Part shown: positions 22,500 through 31,624 of the stretch, one piece after another
Numbering within the stretch: position 1 is the stretch's first letter
How the letters are laid out: each line of letters opens with the position of its first letter
Source: Kibdelosporangium sp. MJ126-NF4
GTDB taxonomy: Bacteria; Actinomycetota; Actinomycetes; Mycobacteriales; Pseudonocardiaceae
Assembly (NCBI RefSeq): GCF_000826545.1
Contig: NZ_CDME01000011.1
Span: forward strand, 1,375,650-1,439,649
DNA length: 64,000 nt
Direction of reading: 5' to 3'
Position numbers and translations under genes: made by a program
Notes under the pieces: generated by a model
Databases searched by the model: none
What the model saw: only the letters and a program-made list of their open reading frames with translations
What the model was told of the DNA's origin: nothing

Positions 22500-23291
22500 T
22501 CAGTCGTACGCCGGACGGTCCGCTCGCCAGTAGCCGCAGAAGTAGATCTGCTTCTTGTCGATCGACCGCTCGTTGACCAGATAACGCCGGACCGATGTGG
22601 CCAATGTGGACTCCCCGGCCACCCAGACGTACGGCTTGCCCTCGGGGAACATCATGCCGCGCAACGCATCCAGCACCTCGGCGCCACGTGTTGCCGACTT
22701 GCGGTACAGCCACGTCGCCGGTGCGGCGACGTCCAGCTCGTCCAGTTCGTCGGCGACCTCGAACAGCACGGTGGCCGGTGTCCGCAGGGTCTCCAGCATG
22801 GACGCGATCGCCGGGACCGCGGTCTCGTCGCCGATCAGCAGCTGCCAGTCCGCGTCGCCGGGCGCGTACTCGGCGCCGTCGCTGAGCACGCCGATCCGGT
22901 CGCCTGGCTTGGCCGCGCACGCCCACGCCGATGCGGGGCCACTGTCGCCGTGCAGGACGAAGTCGATGTCCATCACGCCACGCGCGTGGTCGATCCGGCG
23001 GACGGTGTAGTTGCGCATGGCAGGGCGCCGCTCGACGGGCATGGCCTGCAGCTCCGGCCACCACTGCGGGGTGACCGGCAGCTGGAAGTCCTCGCTGACC
23101 GGGAAGAACACCCTGGCCAGGTGATCGGGTCCGCCGTAGTGGAAGTCGGCGACGTCGTCCCCGGTCACTGTGATCCGCGCCATCCGTTCGGACAGGCGGC
23201 GCACCTGCGTGACGGTGACGAACATGGGCCGCTGCTGCGGCGGTTCGATCACGGTCGCCTCCTGCGTCGGCGCCTGTATCGAATCGGTCAT
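22500..23291 (-). CDS. Siderophore-interacting protein (FAD-dependent ferric-siderophore reductase)
   Basis: About 263 residues. The N-terminal FAD-binding barrel carries RNYTVRR (the R-x-Y-[TS] flavin motif), and the C-terminal part has GDETAVPAIASMLE and WVAGEST, typical of the SIP (ViuB/YqjH) family. These enzymes reduce ferric siderophore in the cytoplasm to release iron. The ATG at 23291 is preferred because GGGAGGG upstream would otherwise fall within the codons of the longer form starting at 23309. Divergent from the uptake operon across a double iron box. Confidence 0.92.
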   Translation of the reverse strand: MTDSIQAPTQEATVIEPPQQRPMFVTVTQVRRLSERMARITVTGDDVADFHYGGPDHLARVFFPVSEDFQLPVTPQWWPELQAMPVERRPAMRNYTVRRIDHARGVMDIDFVLHGDSGPASAWACAAKPGDRIGVLSDGAEYAPGDADWQLLIGDETAVPAIASMLETLRTPATVLFEVADELDELDVAAPATWLYRKSATRGAEVLDALRGMMFPEGKPYVWVAGESTLATSVRRYLVNERSIDKKQIYFCGYWRADRPAYD

Positions 23292-23319
23292 CGCCTGACA
23301 CCCTCCCATCGGTCAACCC

Positions 23320-23338
23320 GACGGTTAGCCTAACCTAA
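23320..23338. promoter_or_regulatory. Iron box (DmdR/IdeR-type operator), strong match
   Basis: Read on the minus strand it is TTAGGTTAGGCTAACCGTC, matching 16 of 19 positions of the actinobacterial iron-box palindrome as I remember it. It lies between the divergent SIP gene and uptake operon and should mediate iron-dependent repression of both. Confidence 0.85.
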
Positions 23339-23348
23339 CTCGAATCCG

Positions 23349-23367
23349 TTAGGTTAGCCTCTGCTGA
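23349..23367. promoter_or_regulatory. Second, weaker iron box
   Basis: TTAGGTTAGCCTCTGCTGA keeps the first half of the iron-box palindrome and matches about 14 of 19 positions. It lies 27-45 bp upstream of the first permease start, so a repressor bound here would block the uptake operon. Confidence 0.65.
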
Positions 23368-23393
23368 CTGTAGGACTCCGAGGAAACGAGCGA

Positions 23394-24419
23394 ATGCCCG
23401 AGAAGCCACAGGTGGCGGCCAGACGGCCGGTGCTTGCTTTCGGGCTGCTCGCAGTCATTGTCGCGCTGGCCGTCCTGACCGTCCTGAGCATCACAGTCGG
23501 GTCCGTGTCCGTGCCCGCTCGCGCGGCCTTCGACGCGTTCTTCTCCTTCGACCCGACGAACAACGAACACCTGATCGTGCGTGAGTCGCGGTTGCCGCGC
23601 ACGATCGTCGGGCTACTGGCCGGTGCGGCCCTCGGTCTCGCCGGTGCCGTGATGCAGGGACTGGCACGCAACCCGCTGGCCGATCCGGGGATTCTCGGCG
23701 TGAACGCGGGCGCGGCGCTGTTCGTGGTGTTCGGGATCAGCGTTTTCGGTGTCGTGAGTGTCACCGGCTACGTGTGGTTCGGGTTCGTCGGCGCCGCACT
23801 GGCCGCGTTGCTCGTCTACCGCATCGGTGCCATGGGGCGTGACGGCGCGACGCCGGTCAAGCTGGCCTTGTCGGGCGCCGCGACGAGTGCCGCGCTGGCG
23901 TCACTGACCACCGCGATCCTGTTGACGGACACCGACGCGTTCGAGCGTTTCCGGTTCTGGCAGGTCGGTTCGATCGCCGGGCGGGACATGGGAATCGTCG
24001 GGCAGGCCCTGCCGTTCCTCGCTGTGGGCGTGCTGCTCGCGCTCATCTGTGGCCGGTTGCTCAACGCGTTGTCACTGGGTGACGACGTGGCCCAGTCGTT
24101 GGGCGTCAACGTCAAAGCCGGGCAGGCGTTCGCGGCGCTCGCGGTCGTCGTGCTGAGCGGGACGGCAACGGCCATCGCCGGACCGATCGCGTTCATCGGT
24201 CTTGCCGTGCCGCACGTCGCGAGGCTGATCACCGGCCCGGACTACCGGTGGATCCTGCCGTTCTCGATGGTGCTGGCGCCGTCGCTGCTGCTGGCCGCGG
24301 ACGTCGTCGGCCGGATCATCACCAGCCCGGCGGAGGTACAGGTCGGTGTGGTGACCGCGGTGATCGGCGCGCCGGTCTTCATCGCGCTGGTCCGCAGGCG
24401 GAAGCTGGCCGAACTGTGA
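23394..24419 (+). CDS. FecCD-family ferric-siderophore ABC permease
   Basis: 341 residues, about ten transmembrane helices. It has the family hallmarks LPRTIVGLLAGAALGLAGAVMQGLARNPLADPGILGVNAGAA and the cytoplasmic GP-IAFIGLAVPH..R coupling region. It should form the membrane channel with the next permease, powered by the ATPase at 25459. The start ATG is preceded by AGGAAA. The 3' end overlaps the second permease (GTGA). Confidence 0.95.
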   Translation: MPEKPQVAARRPVLAFGLLAVIVALAVLTVLSITVGSVSVPARAAFDAFFSFDPTNNEHLIVRESRLPRTIVGLLAGAALGLAGAVMQGLARNPLADPGILGVNAGAALFVVFGISVFGVVSVTGYVWFGFVGAALAALLVYRIGAMGRDGATPVKLALSGAATSAALASLTTAILLTDTDAFERFRFWQVGSIAGRDMGIVGQALPFLAVGVLLALICGRLLNALSLGDDVAQSLGVNVKAGQAFAALAVVVLSGTATAIAGPIAFIGLAVPHVARLITGPDYRWILPFSMVLAPSLLLAADVVGRIITSPAEVQVGVVTAVIGAPVFIALVRRRKLAEL

Positions 24420-25462
24420 CGGCGGTGCGGGACGTCGGGGACGGCGTCAGGAAGGTCGCGGCCGTGCGTACACGCGGCCTGAACCGCGTGCGCCTGGTGA
24501 CGTTGGTGCTGCTCGTCATGCTCGCGGCATTGTTCATCACCGCGTTGGCAGTGGGCAGCGTTTTCATTTCGCCCGGGAACGTTCTCGGGGCGCTGTTCGG
24601 TGAGGCCCCACGCCGCGCGACCTACATCGTCAATGAGGTACGGCTGCCACGTGCGCTGACGGGAGCACTCGCGGGGCTGGCATTCGGCTTGTCGGGCGGC
24701 GTGTTCCAGAACCTGGTGCGCAATCCGCTGGCCAGCCCGGACGTGATCGGCATCACGATGGGTGCGAGCGCCGCCGCCGTGGTGTGCATTCTCGGGCTCG
24801 GCCTGACAGGTGTGGCGGTGTCCGGCGGCGCGTTCATCGGCGCGTTGGCCACCGCGTCGCTGATCTACGTCCTCGCGTGGCGCCGCGGCGTGACCGGCTA
24901 CCGCTTGGTGCTCGTCGGCATCGGCATCGCCGCCGTGCTGTCGAGTGTCGTGTCGTACATGATCACGCGCGCCGACGTGAAAGACGCGCAGCAGGCACTG
25001 ACCTGGCTCACCGGCAGCCTGACCGCCCGGACCTGGATCGACGTCACACCCGTCGCGATCATCCTTGCCGTCGTCGCACCCCTGGTTCTGGTACTAGCCC
25101 AGTCACTCAAGGCGATCCAGTTCGGCGACGACGTTGCCACCGGCCTGGGTGTGGCGGTCGAGCGACGCCGTCTGGGTCTCATCCTGTGTGGAGTGGCGCT
25201 CGCCGCCGCGGCGACGGCGGCCGCCGGGCCGGTCGCGTTCGTCGCGTTCGTGTCCGGGCCCATCGCACGCAGGCTGATCCGCGGACATACCTCCGCGCTC
25301 GTGCCGTCCGCGCTCGTGGGAGCAGTCGTGCTGATCGGTTCGGACCTCGTGGCGCAGCACCTGCTGGGCAACACGGTGTTGCCGGTTGGTGTGGTGACCG
25401 GTGTGCTCGGCGCGCCGTATCTGTTGTGGCTGATGGCAACGAGGTCAGGGCGGGCCGGATGA
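24416..25462 (+). CDS. FecCD-family ferric-siderophore ABC permease, second subunit
   Basis: About 348 residues. The GTG start overlaps the stop of the first permease. After an N-terminal cytoplasmic extension it shows EVRLPRALTGALAGLAFGLSGG, QNLVRNPLASPDVIGITMGA and AAAGPVAFVAFVSGPIARRL, all FecCD/BtuC family signatures. It pairs with the upstream permease as a heterodimeric channel. The 3' end overlaps the ATPase start (ATGA), indicating translational coupling. Confidence 0.95.
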   Translation: MTAVRDVGDGVRKVAAVRTRGLNRVRLVTLVLLVMLAALFITALAVGSVFISPGNVLGALFGEAPRRATYIVNEVRLPRALTGALAGLAFGLSGGVFQNLVRNPLASPDVIGITMGASAAAVVCILGLGLTGVAVSGGAFIGALATASLIYVLAWRRGVTGYRLVLVGIGIAAVLSSVVSYMITRADVKDAQQALTWLTGSLTARTWIDVTPVAIILAVVAPLVLVLAQSLKAIQFGDDVATGLGVAVERRRLGLILCGVALAAAATAAAGPVAFVAFVSGPIARRLIRGHTSALVPSALVGAVVLIGSDLVAQHLLGNTVLPVGVVTGVLGAPYLLWLMATRSGRAG

Positions 25463-26301
25463 AACTCGAGGCAACCGGGATCACGCTCGGCTACGACGGC
25501 CGCGAGGTCGTCCGCGAGCTGTCCGTGGTGATCCCGGACGGCAAGATCACGATGATCGTGGGTCCGAACGCGTGCGGCAAGTCGACGCTGCTGCGTGGCA
25601 TGGCACGGCTGCTGGCGCCCCAGACGGGCACGGTCCTGTTGGACGGCCAGGACATCCACCGCATGCCGACCCGGCAGGTCGCGGTGAAGCTCGGCATCCT
25701 GCCACAGCATCCGGTCGCGCCCGAGGGCATCACCGTGACCGACCTGGTCGGCCGCGGCAGGCATCCGCACCACGGCTGGTTTCAGCGCTGGAGCCAGAAG
25801 GACGACGTGGCCGTGGCCGAGGCGATGCGCGCCACCGGCACGCTGGATCTCGCCGAGCGCCCGGTCGACGAGCTGTCCGGCGGCCAGCGGCAACGCGCCT
25901 GGATCGCCATGGCGCTCGCCCAGAACACCGGCGTCCTGCTGCTCGACGAGCCGACCACGTACTTGGACGTCACCCACCAGGTCGAAGTGCTCGACCTGCT
26001 CACCGACCTCAACCACGCGCAGGGCACGACGATCGCGGTGGTTCTGCACGACCTGAACCTGGCCTGCCGCTACGGCGATCACCTGATCGCCATGAAGGAC
26101 GGCGAAGTGGTCTCGTTCGGCGAGCCCGCCGGCGTGATCACCCAGGAGTTGGTCTCCGAGGTGTTCCAGCTGACCAACCGCGTCGTGCCCGACCCGGTGT
26201 CCGGCACGCCCCTGGTTGTCCCGATAGGCCGCCACCACAGCACCGTCACGGCCGACCGGAACGGTTCCACCAGCCCCGTACTGCCTGCACCGCCGAAATG
26301 A
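25459..26301 (+). CDS. Ferric-siderophore ABC transporter ATPase (FepC-like)
   Basis: 280 residues. Walker A is GPNACGKST, the signature is LSGGQRQRAW, Walker B is VLLLDEPTT, followed by the D-loop YLDVTHQ and the switch histidine in VVLHDLNLA. This is the standard layout of iron-chelate importer ATPases. The ATG start overlaps the permease stop. The C-terminal tail after GTPLVVPIGRHH is variable in the family. Confidence 0.96.
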   Translation: MKLEATGITLGYDGREVVRELSVVIPDGKITMIVGPNACGKSTLLRGMARLLAPQTGTVLLDGQDIHRMPTRQVAVKLGILPQHPVAPEGITVTDLVGRGRHPHHGWFQRWSQKDDVAVAEAMRATGTLDLAERPVDELSGGQRQRAWIAMALAQNTGVLLLDEPTTYLDVTHQVEVLDLLTDLNHAQGTTIAVVLHDLNLACRYGDHLIAMKDGEVVSFGEPAGVITQELVSEVFQLTNRVVPDPVSGTPLVVPIGRHHSTVTADRNGSTSPVLPAPPK

Positions 26302-26320
26302 ATCGCAGAAAGAGGCCCCA

Positions 26321-27280
26321 GTGAGTCGAACATCAGTGAGCAGGCGCGGTTTCCTCACCGCTGGCACAGGAATCGCCGCGCTCACCGTCTTAGGTGCGTG
26401 TGGCGACAGCGGCGACAGCGGCTCGACCACCCCGGCGCCGAGCGAGCGGGATGTGCAGACCGACAAGGGCACGATCAAGGTGCCCGCGAAGGCACAGCGT
26501 GTGGTGTGCGCCGACTTCTACGGCGCGTTCGTCGTCGCCGACCTCGGCCTGATCCCGGTCGGTGTCAGCGGCAGCGGGTACGACAAGACAGGCCCGCTGT
26601 ACGCGCCCAAGCTCGGCAAGGTGCCGGTGGTCGGTGACTTCACCAAGCCGGATCCGGAGAAGATCGCGGGCACCGACCCTGACGTGATCCTGCGCACGAT
26701 CGACACCGACGACGCGCTCTACAAGCAGCTGACCGGGATCGCGCCGACCACGGTGATCAGCTTCCAGAAGTTGCTGCTGACCGAGGTGACCAGCCGGATC
26801 GGCGACATTCTCGGCCGCAGGGCGGAGGCCGACACGCTGCTGGCCGAGTACACCAAGCGCACGCAGGAGATCAAGACCAAGCACGCCGCTGTGCTCGGCA
26901 AGTACACGTTCACCTATGTTCAGACCGCGTCCGACACGACGTTCTTGTCGCTGGGCGAGAAGTGGACCGACACCAAGGTCCTGATGGATTGTGGTGCGCG
27001 GCTGGCGGAGCCGTCGAAGTCGCAGCCCGAACAGGTGAAGGAGTACTCGTTGGAGCAGCTCGGGGTGCTGGCGCAGAGCGACGTCTTGCTGGTCCCGTCG
27101 ACCATCGACGGCGCCGACTCGCCGGACAACGCGCTGCTGAACAACAACGCGTTGTGGAAGCAACTGCCTGCGGTCAAGGCGGGCAAGGTGTTCCCGGTGC
27201 TCAACGGCACGGCATCGCTCGGCACTGGGCTTGAGCTCGTGACGGTGTTCGACAAGGTGCTCACGAAGTTGGCCGGTTAG
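26321..27280 (+). CDS. Siderophore-binding lipoprotein of the ABC importer
   Basis: 319 residues. The N-terminus combines a twin-arginine-like SRRGF stretch with a lipobox LGAC, so it is probably an exported, membrane-anchored lipoprotein. The body follows the helical-backbone (FepB/FhuD, class III) binding-protein pattern: QRVVCADF, then PDPEKIAGTDPDVIL, then the long middle helix LLAEYTKRTQEIK. It should capture ferric siderophore outside the cell and hand it to the permeases. GTG start with AAAGAGG upstream. Only 3 bp separate it from the ABC pair downstream. Confidence 0.93.
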   Translation: MSRTSVSRRGFLTAGTGIAALTVLGACGDSGDSGSTTPAPSERDVQTDKGTIKVPAKAQRVVCADFYGAFVVADLGLIPVGVSGSGYDKTGPLYAPKLGKVPVVGDFTKPDPEKIAGTDPDVILRTIDTDDALYKQLTGIAPTTVISFQKLLLTEVTSRIGDILGRRAEADTLLAEYTKRTQEIKTKHAAVLGKYTFTYVQTASDTTFLSLGEKWTDTKVLMDCGARLAEPSKSQPEQVKEYSLEQLGVLAQSDVLLVPSTIDGADSPDNALLNNNALWKQLPAVKAGKVFPVLNGTASLGTGLELVTVFDKVLTKLAG

Positions 27281-27283
27281 CCC

Positions 27284-28957
27284 ATGCGGAGGGGGCTGCT
27301 CGCAGGCGCTGTACGGCGGCATTGGGGCCGACTACTGGTCGGTGTGCTGCTGTTGTCGGTGCACCAGGCGGCGGAAGCCGCCGTCCCGGTGGCCATCGGA
27401 CTGGTGATCGACCGGGCCGTGGCCACCGGGGACTGGGGCGCGCTGGCCTGGTCGGTGGCCGGGCTGGCCGTGTTGTTCACCGTGCTCGCGTTCGCCTACC
27501 GGCTGGGCTCGCGGCAAGCCGTGCTCGCGTTCGAACGCGAGATGCACCACCTGCGCGTGCAGGTGGCCACTCGGGTGCTGGATCCCCGTGGTGAGCGCAC
27601 GGGCATGAGATCCGGTGAGCTGCTGTCGATCGCGTCGTCGGACGCGGAACGCGCGGCGCTGATCATCCGCGCGGTGGCGATGGGCATCGCCGCTGTCACC
27701 GCGCTCGCGGTGTCATCCGTCGCGCTGCTCACGATCGACGTGCCGCTGGGGCTCGGTGTGCTGGTCGGTGTGCCGTTGCTGGTGCTGGTCACGACACGGG
27801 TCGCGCCGCTGCTGACCCGGCACAGCGCCGCACAGCAGGAAGCCGCGGCGCACACGACGGCGTTGGCGACGGACCTGGTGAGCGGACTGCGCACCCTGCG
27901 GGGGATCGGCGCACAGCACACCGCCGCGTCGCGCTACCGCAAGTCCAGCGAGGACGCGTTGCGGGCGAGCCTGCGCGCGGCGACGACAACCGGGCTGTAC
28001 CAAGCGGTCACGGCCGCGGCGAGCGGCTTGTTCCTGGCGGCGGTGGCCGGGTTCGCGGGTTGGTTCGCGTTGTCCGGCCGGTTGACGGTCGGTGAGCTTG
28101 TCACCGTGATGGGGTTGGCCCAGTTCATCGCGGAACCGTTGCGGACACTGGGTTTCTGCGGCCAGCTGGTGGCGACGTCCCGGGCGTCGGCCGCGCGGCT
28201 GGCCACGGTGCTGGACGCCGAACCGCTGGTGGAACACGGCACGCGGGATCTCGGCGTCACCGAGGTCACGCTCACGCTGCGGGGCGTGACGTATCGGACG
28301 CTGCGGTCGGTCGACCTGGAGGTGGCGCCATGCGAGATGGTCGGCGTGGTCGCCTACGACCAACGGGACGCCGACGCGTTGCTCGCAGTGTTGGCGGGGC
28401 AGGTGCCGGACCACGAGGGCGCGGTGCTGGTCAACGGGATCGCGTCGGCGGACCTGCACATCGACGAACGGCGGCGCGCGGTCCTGGTCGAGCAGCACGA
28501 CGTGGCGTTGTTCGAGGGCTCCTTGCGGGACAACGTCTCCGCGACCACGCGGGCGAACGACGACGACGTGCTGGCTGCGGTCGCGGCGGCGGCGGCCGAG
28601 GACGTCGTCGAGGTCCACCCGGCCGGACTGGACCACGCGGTCACCGACCGGGGCAGTTCGCTGTCCGGTGGGCAGCGGCAGCGGATCGGGCTGGCGCGCG
28701 CGTTACTCGCGGCACCGCCCGTGCTCGTGCTGCACGACCCGACGACCGCGGTGGACGCGATGACCGAGGAACTGATCGCGGAACGGCTGACCGCGAAGCG
28801 GACCGGGCAGAGCACGCTCGTCGTGACGAGCAGCCCTGCCCTGCTGGGGAAGGCGGACCGGGTGATCGTGCTCGACGCTGGGCAGGTGTCCTGTATGGGC
28901 ACACACGCCGAACTCGTCGAGTCCGACGAGACCTACCGCAAGGCGGTGCTGCGATGA
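27284..28957 (+). CDS. Exporter-fold ABC half-transporter with degenerate ATP site (subunit 1)
   Basis: 557 residues: six transmembrane helices (to about residue 300) and a nucleotide-binding domain. The Walker A region (residues 354-372) has no GK[ST]; it reads GVVAYDQRDADALLAVLAG. Walker B (480-486) is VLVLHDP, with His in place of the Asp and Asp in place of the catalytic Glu. The signature LSGGQRQR (460-467) is intact. This is the degenerate half of a heterodimer whose partner follows with an ATGA overlap. Such pairs in siderophore loci can export siderophore (YbtPQ/IrtAB-like proteins import instead); the sequence does not decide direction. Confidence 0.92.
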   Translation: MRRGLLAGAVRRHWGRLLVGVLLLSVHQAAEAAVPVAIGLVIDRAVATGDWGALAWSVAGLAVLFTVLAFAYRLGSRQAVLAFEREMHHLRVQVATRVLDPRGERTGMRSGELLSIASSDAERAALIIRAVAMGIAAVTALAVSSVALLTIDVPLGLGVLVGVPLLVLVTTRVAPLLTRHSAAQQEAAAHTTALATDLVSGLRTLRGIGAQHTAASRYRKSSEDALRASLRAATTTGLYQAVTAAASGLFLAAVAGFAGWFALSGRLTVGELVTVMGLAQFIAEPLRTLGFCGQLVATSRASAARLATVLDAEPLVEHGTRDLGVTEVTLTLRGVTYRTLRSVDLEVAPCEMVGVVAYDQRDADALLAVLAGQVPDHEGAVLVNGIASADLHIDERRRAVLVEQHDVALFEGSLRDNVSATTRANDDDVLAAVAAAAAEDVVEVHPAGLDHAVTDRGSSLSGGQRQRIGLARALLAAPPVLVLHDPTTAVDAMTEELIAERLTAKRTGQSTLVVTSSPALLGKADRVIVLDAGQVSCMGTHAELVESDETYRKAVLR

Positions 28958-30720
28958 GCGAGCTGCTGCCCGTCTCGACGCCCAGACAGACCTGGGCGAT
29001 GCTGCGCGCCGAACTGCTGCGCCAGCGCAAGCTCTCGTCGGTCGCGCTGCTGGTGATGCTGGCGGCCAGTGCCGCGGGTCTGGTCGCGCCGTGGATGATC
29101 GGTGTGCTCGTCGACGACGTGACCGCAGGCGCCGGGGACAGGCGGATCGTGGGCATCGTCGCCGTTCTCGTCGGTGCGGCGCTGACCGCGGGACTGTTGA
29201 TCGGTGTCGGTACGACCCTCGTCGCGCGGGTCGGCGAGACCGTGCTCGCCCGCATCCGGGAACGGGTGCTCGACCGCGCGCTGCACCTGCCGTCGAGCAC
29301 GTTGGAGAAGGTCGGCATCGGTGACCTGCTGTCCAGGGCCGGTGACGACGTTTCGGTGGTGACCAGGGCGATCACGTCGACCGTGCCGGACCTCGTGCAG
29401 GCCGTGTTCACGATCGCGCTGACCGGCGCCGGACTGTTCACGTTGGACTGGCGTCTCGGCCTGGCCGGTCTGGCGGCGGTGCCGATGTACGTGATGGCCC
29501 TGCGGTGGTACCTGCCGCGTTCCGGGCCGTACTACGCCAAGGAGCGCATCGCGATCGGCGAACGCACCCAGGCGTTGGCGAGTTCGCTGCGGGGAAAGGC
29601 GACCGTTCGGGCGTACCGGTTGGAGGACACGCACACCGACCGCCTCACAGACCGGTCGGCGGCGGCGATGAACCTGTCGCTGGACGTGTTCCGGCTGTTC
29701 ACCAGGTTCACCACACGCAACAACCGCGCGGAGTTCGTCGGCCTCACGGCGGTGCTCGTCGTCGGATTCCTGTTGGTGCGCGGCGACATGACGACCGTCG
29801 GCGCCGTGACCGCTGCGGCGCTGTACTTCCACCGGCTGTTCAACCCCATCGGCTTCCTGATCATGGAGTTCGACGAGATCCAGGCCGCGGGCGCGAGCAT
29901 GGCGCGCCTGGCCGGTGTCGCGTCGATCGATCCGCCGACAGCGCCGGACAAACCGAGCGAGCCGACGGCCGCGAGCCTGGAACTGCACGGGATCACGCAC
30001 CACTACGACGGTCCGGCCGTGCTGCACGACGTGTCGCTGCGGCTGGAGCCCGGCGAACGGGTGGCGTTGGTCGGCGCCACCGGAGCCGGGAAGACGACCC
30101 TCGCGGGGATCGCGGCCGGTGTGCTGGAGCCGGTGAGCGGTGCGGTGCGGCTCGGCGGGTTCGACCTCGCCGACATCGGGGAAAGCCGCGTACGGCAGCA
30201 CATCGCCCTGCTCAGCCAGGAAGTGCACGTCTTCGACGGGACGTTGCTCGACGACGTCCGGCTCGCGCGGGACGACGCCACGGACGACGAGGTTCTCGCC
30301 GCGCTCGACGTTGTCGGCGCGTCGAGCTGGGTGCACGCGTTGCCCGACGGCCCGGCGACTCAGGTTGGTGAGGGCGCGCACGAACTGACCGCGGCACAGG
30401 CACAGCAGTTGGCGCTCGCGCGGCTGGTGCTCGCCGACCCGATGGTCGCCGTGCTCGACGAGGCGACGGCCGAGGCGGGCAGCGCGGGTGCGCGGGTGCT
30501 GGAGGAGGCGGCGGACGCGGCGACCCGCGGCCGGACCACGCTGGTGGTCGCGCACCGGCTCACCCAGGCCGAACGGGCCGACCGGGTGCTGGTGCTGGAC
30601 CGGGGTGTGGTCGTGGAGTCGGGATCGCACGACGAACTGCTCGCGGCGGGCGGGCGTTACGCGGATCTGTGGTGGAGCTGGACGGGTATACGTGGTGTTC
30701 GCAACTTAGGTAGGCATTGA
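28954..30720 (+). CDS. Exporter-fold ABC half-transporter, subunit 2 (catalytic Walker motifs, altered signature)
   Basis: 588 residues: six-helix membrane domain plus nucleotide-binding domain. Walker A GATGAGKTT (374-382) and Walker B VLDEAT (500-505) are intact, but the signature reads LTAAQ (478-482) instead of LSGGQ. Together with subunit 1 this predicts one competent ATP site (this Walker A with the partner's LSGGQ) and one dead site. The switch-loop histidine is present in VVAHRLTQAE. It is the last gene of the uptake operon; an iron box follows immediately for the next operon. Confidence 0.93.
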   Translation: MSELLPVSTPRQTWAMLRAELLRQRKLSSVALLVMLAASAAGLVAPWMIGVLVDDVTAGAGDRRIVGIVAVLVGAALTAGLLIGVGTTLVARVGETVLARIRERVLDRALHLPSSTLEKVGIGDLLSRAGDDVSVVTRAITSTVPDLVQAVFTIALTGAGLFTLDWRLGLAGLAAVPMYVMALRWYLPRSGPYYAKERIAIGERTQALASSLRGKATVRAYRLEDTHTDRLTDRSAAAMNLSLDVFRLFTRFTTRNNRAEFVGLTAVLVVGFLLVRGDMTTVGAVTAAALYFHRLFNPIGFLIMEFDEIQAAGASMARLAGVASIDPPTAPDKPSEPTAASLELHGITHHYDGPAVLHDVSLRLEPGERVALVGATGAGKTTLAGIAAGVLEPVSGAVRLGGFDLADIGESRVRQHIALLSQEVHVFDGTLLDDVRLARDDATDDEVLAALDVVGASSWVHALPDGPATQVGEGAHELTAAQAQQLALARLVLADPMVAVLDEATAEAGSAGARVLEEAADAATRGRTTLVVAHRLTQAERADRVLVLDRGVVVESGSHDELLAAGGRYADLWWSWTGIRGVRNLGRH

Positions 30721-30724
30721 GTAC

Positions 30725-30743
30725 TTAGGTAAGGTTCACCTAA
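30725..30743. promoter_or_regulatory. Iron box upstream of the DHB operon
   Basis: TTAGGTAAGGTTCACCTAA matches 16 of 19 positions of the iron-box palindrome. A partial TTAGGTAGG half-site lies just upstream at 30706-30714. It lies about 60 bp before the entA-like start and should repress the dihydroxybenzoate operon when iron is sufficient. Confidence 0.82.
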
Positions 30744-30803
30744 GGTAATTCTTGGCCGGGAAGTTACGCCGACGTAGGCGTTCTACCTGGGAAGGAGAAC
30801 CTG

Positions 30804-31601
30804 GTGACACAGTCCGCTGCACACGACGTGGTTGCTTTGGTCACCGGGGCGGCGCGCGGTATCGGCGCCGCCGTGGTGCGCAAGCTCGCTCACAGCGGCG
30901 TGGCCGTCGCCGCTGTCGACCTGTTGGACGAGCCGCTGACCGAGATGGCGGCGAAACTGCGGGCCGAGGGCTACCCCGTCCGGACGTATCCGGCGGACGT
31001 CGCCGACCGCGGGGCCGTCGCGGCTGTCGTCGACGCCGCCGAGACCGAACTCGGCCCGATCTCCATCCTGGTCAACGTCGCCGGTGTGCTGAAACCCGGC
31101 CTGGTACTCGACATGACCGACGACGACTGGGACCAGACGTTCGCCGTCAACGCCGACGCGGTTTTCGTGACCGCCCGCGAGGTCGCCCAGCGCATGGTGC
31201 CGCGCCGCTGTGGCTGCATCGTGACCGTCGGTTCCAACGCCGCCGGTGTGCCGCGCAAGCGCATGGCCGCCTATGCCGCGTCGAAGGCCGCCGCGACCAT
31301 GTTCACCCGGTGTCTCGGCCTCGAGCTGGCCGAGTACGGGATCCGCTGCAACATCGTCTCGCCCGGCTCGACCGACACCGACATGCAGCGCGCACTGTGG
31401 CCGGCGGGCCACACCGAGGACGAGGCGGTCGCGGGCGTGGTCGGCGGATCACTGCCCGACTTCCGGACCGGAATCCCGCTCGGCAGGCTGGCCGATCCCG
31501 ACGACATCGCCGACGCCGTGCTCTTCCTGGTCTCCGACCAGGCCCGCCACATCACCATGCACGACCTGTACGTGGACGGCGGGGCCACCCTCCGTGCCTG
31601 A
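30804..31601 (+). CDS. entA: 2,3-dihydro-2,3-dihydroxybenzoate dehydrogenase
   Basis: 265 residues, classical short-chain dehydrogenase. The NAD-binding motif is TGAARGIG, the NVAG-type motif is present (ILVNVAGVL), and the catalytic Ser-Tyr-Lys are in GSNAAG and YAASK. The [21 protein letters not shown] stretch is characteristic of EntA/DhbA. It oxidises 2,3-dihydro-DHB to 2,3-dihydroxybenzoate. GTG start with GAAGGAGA upstream. First gene of the DHB operon. Confidence 0.93.
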   Translation: MTQSAAHDVVALVTGAARGIGAAVVRKLAHSGVAVAAVDLLDEPLTEMAAKLRAEGYPVRTYPADVADRGAVAAVVDAAETELGPISILVNVAGVLKPGLVLDMTDDDWDQTFAVNADAVFVTAREVAQRMVPRRCGCIVTVGSNAAGVPRKRMAAYAASKAAATMFTRCLGLELAEYGIRCNIVSPGSTDTDMQRALWPAGHTEDEAVAGVVGGSLPDFRTGIPLGRLADPDDIADAVLFLVSDQARHITMHDLYVDGGATLRA

Positions 31602-31624
31602 CTTTTTCCCAAGGAGCGCTCTCA

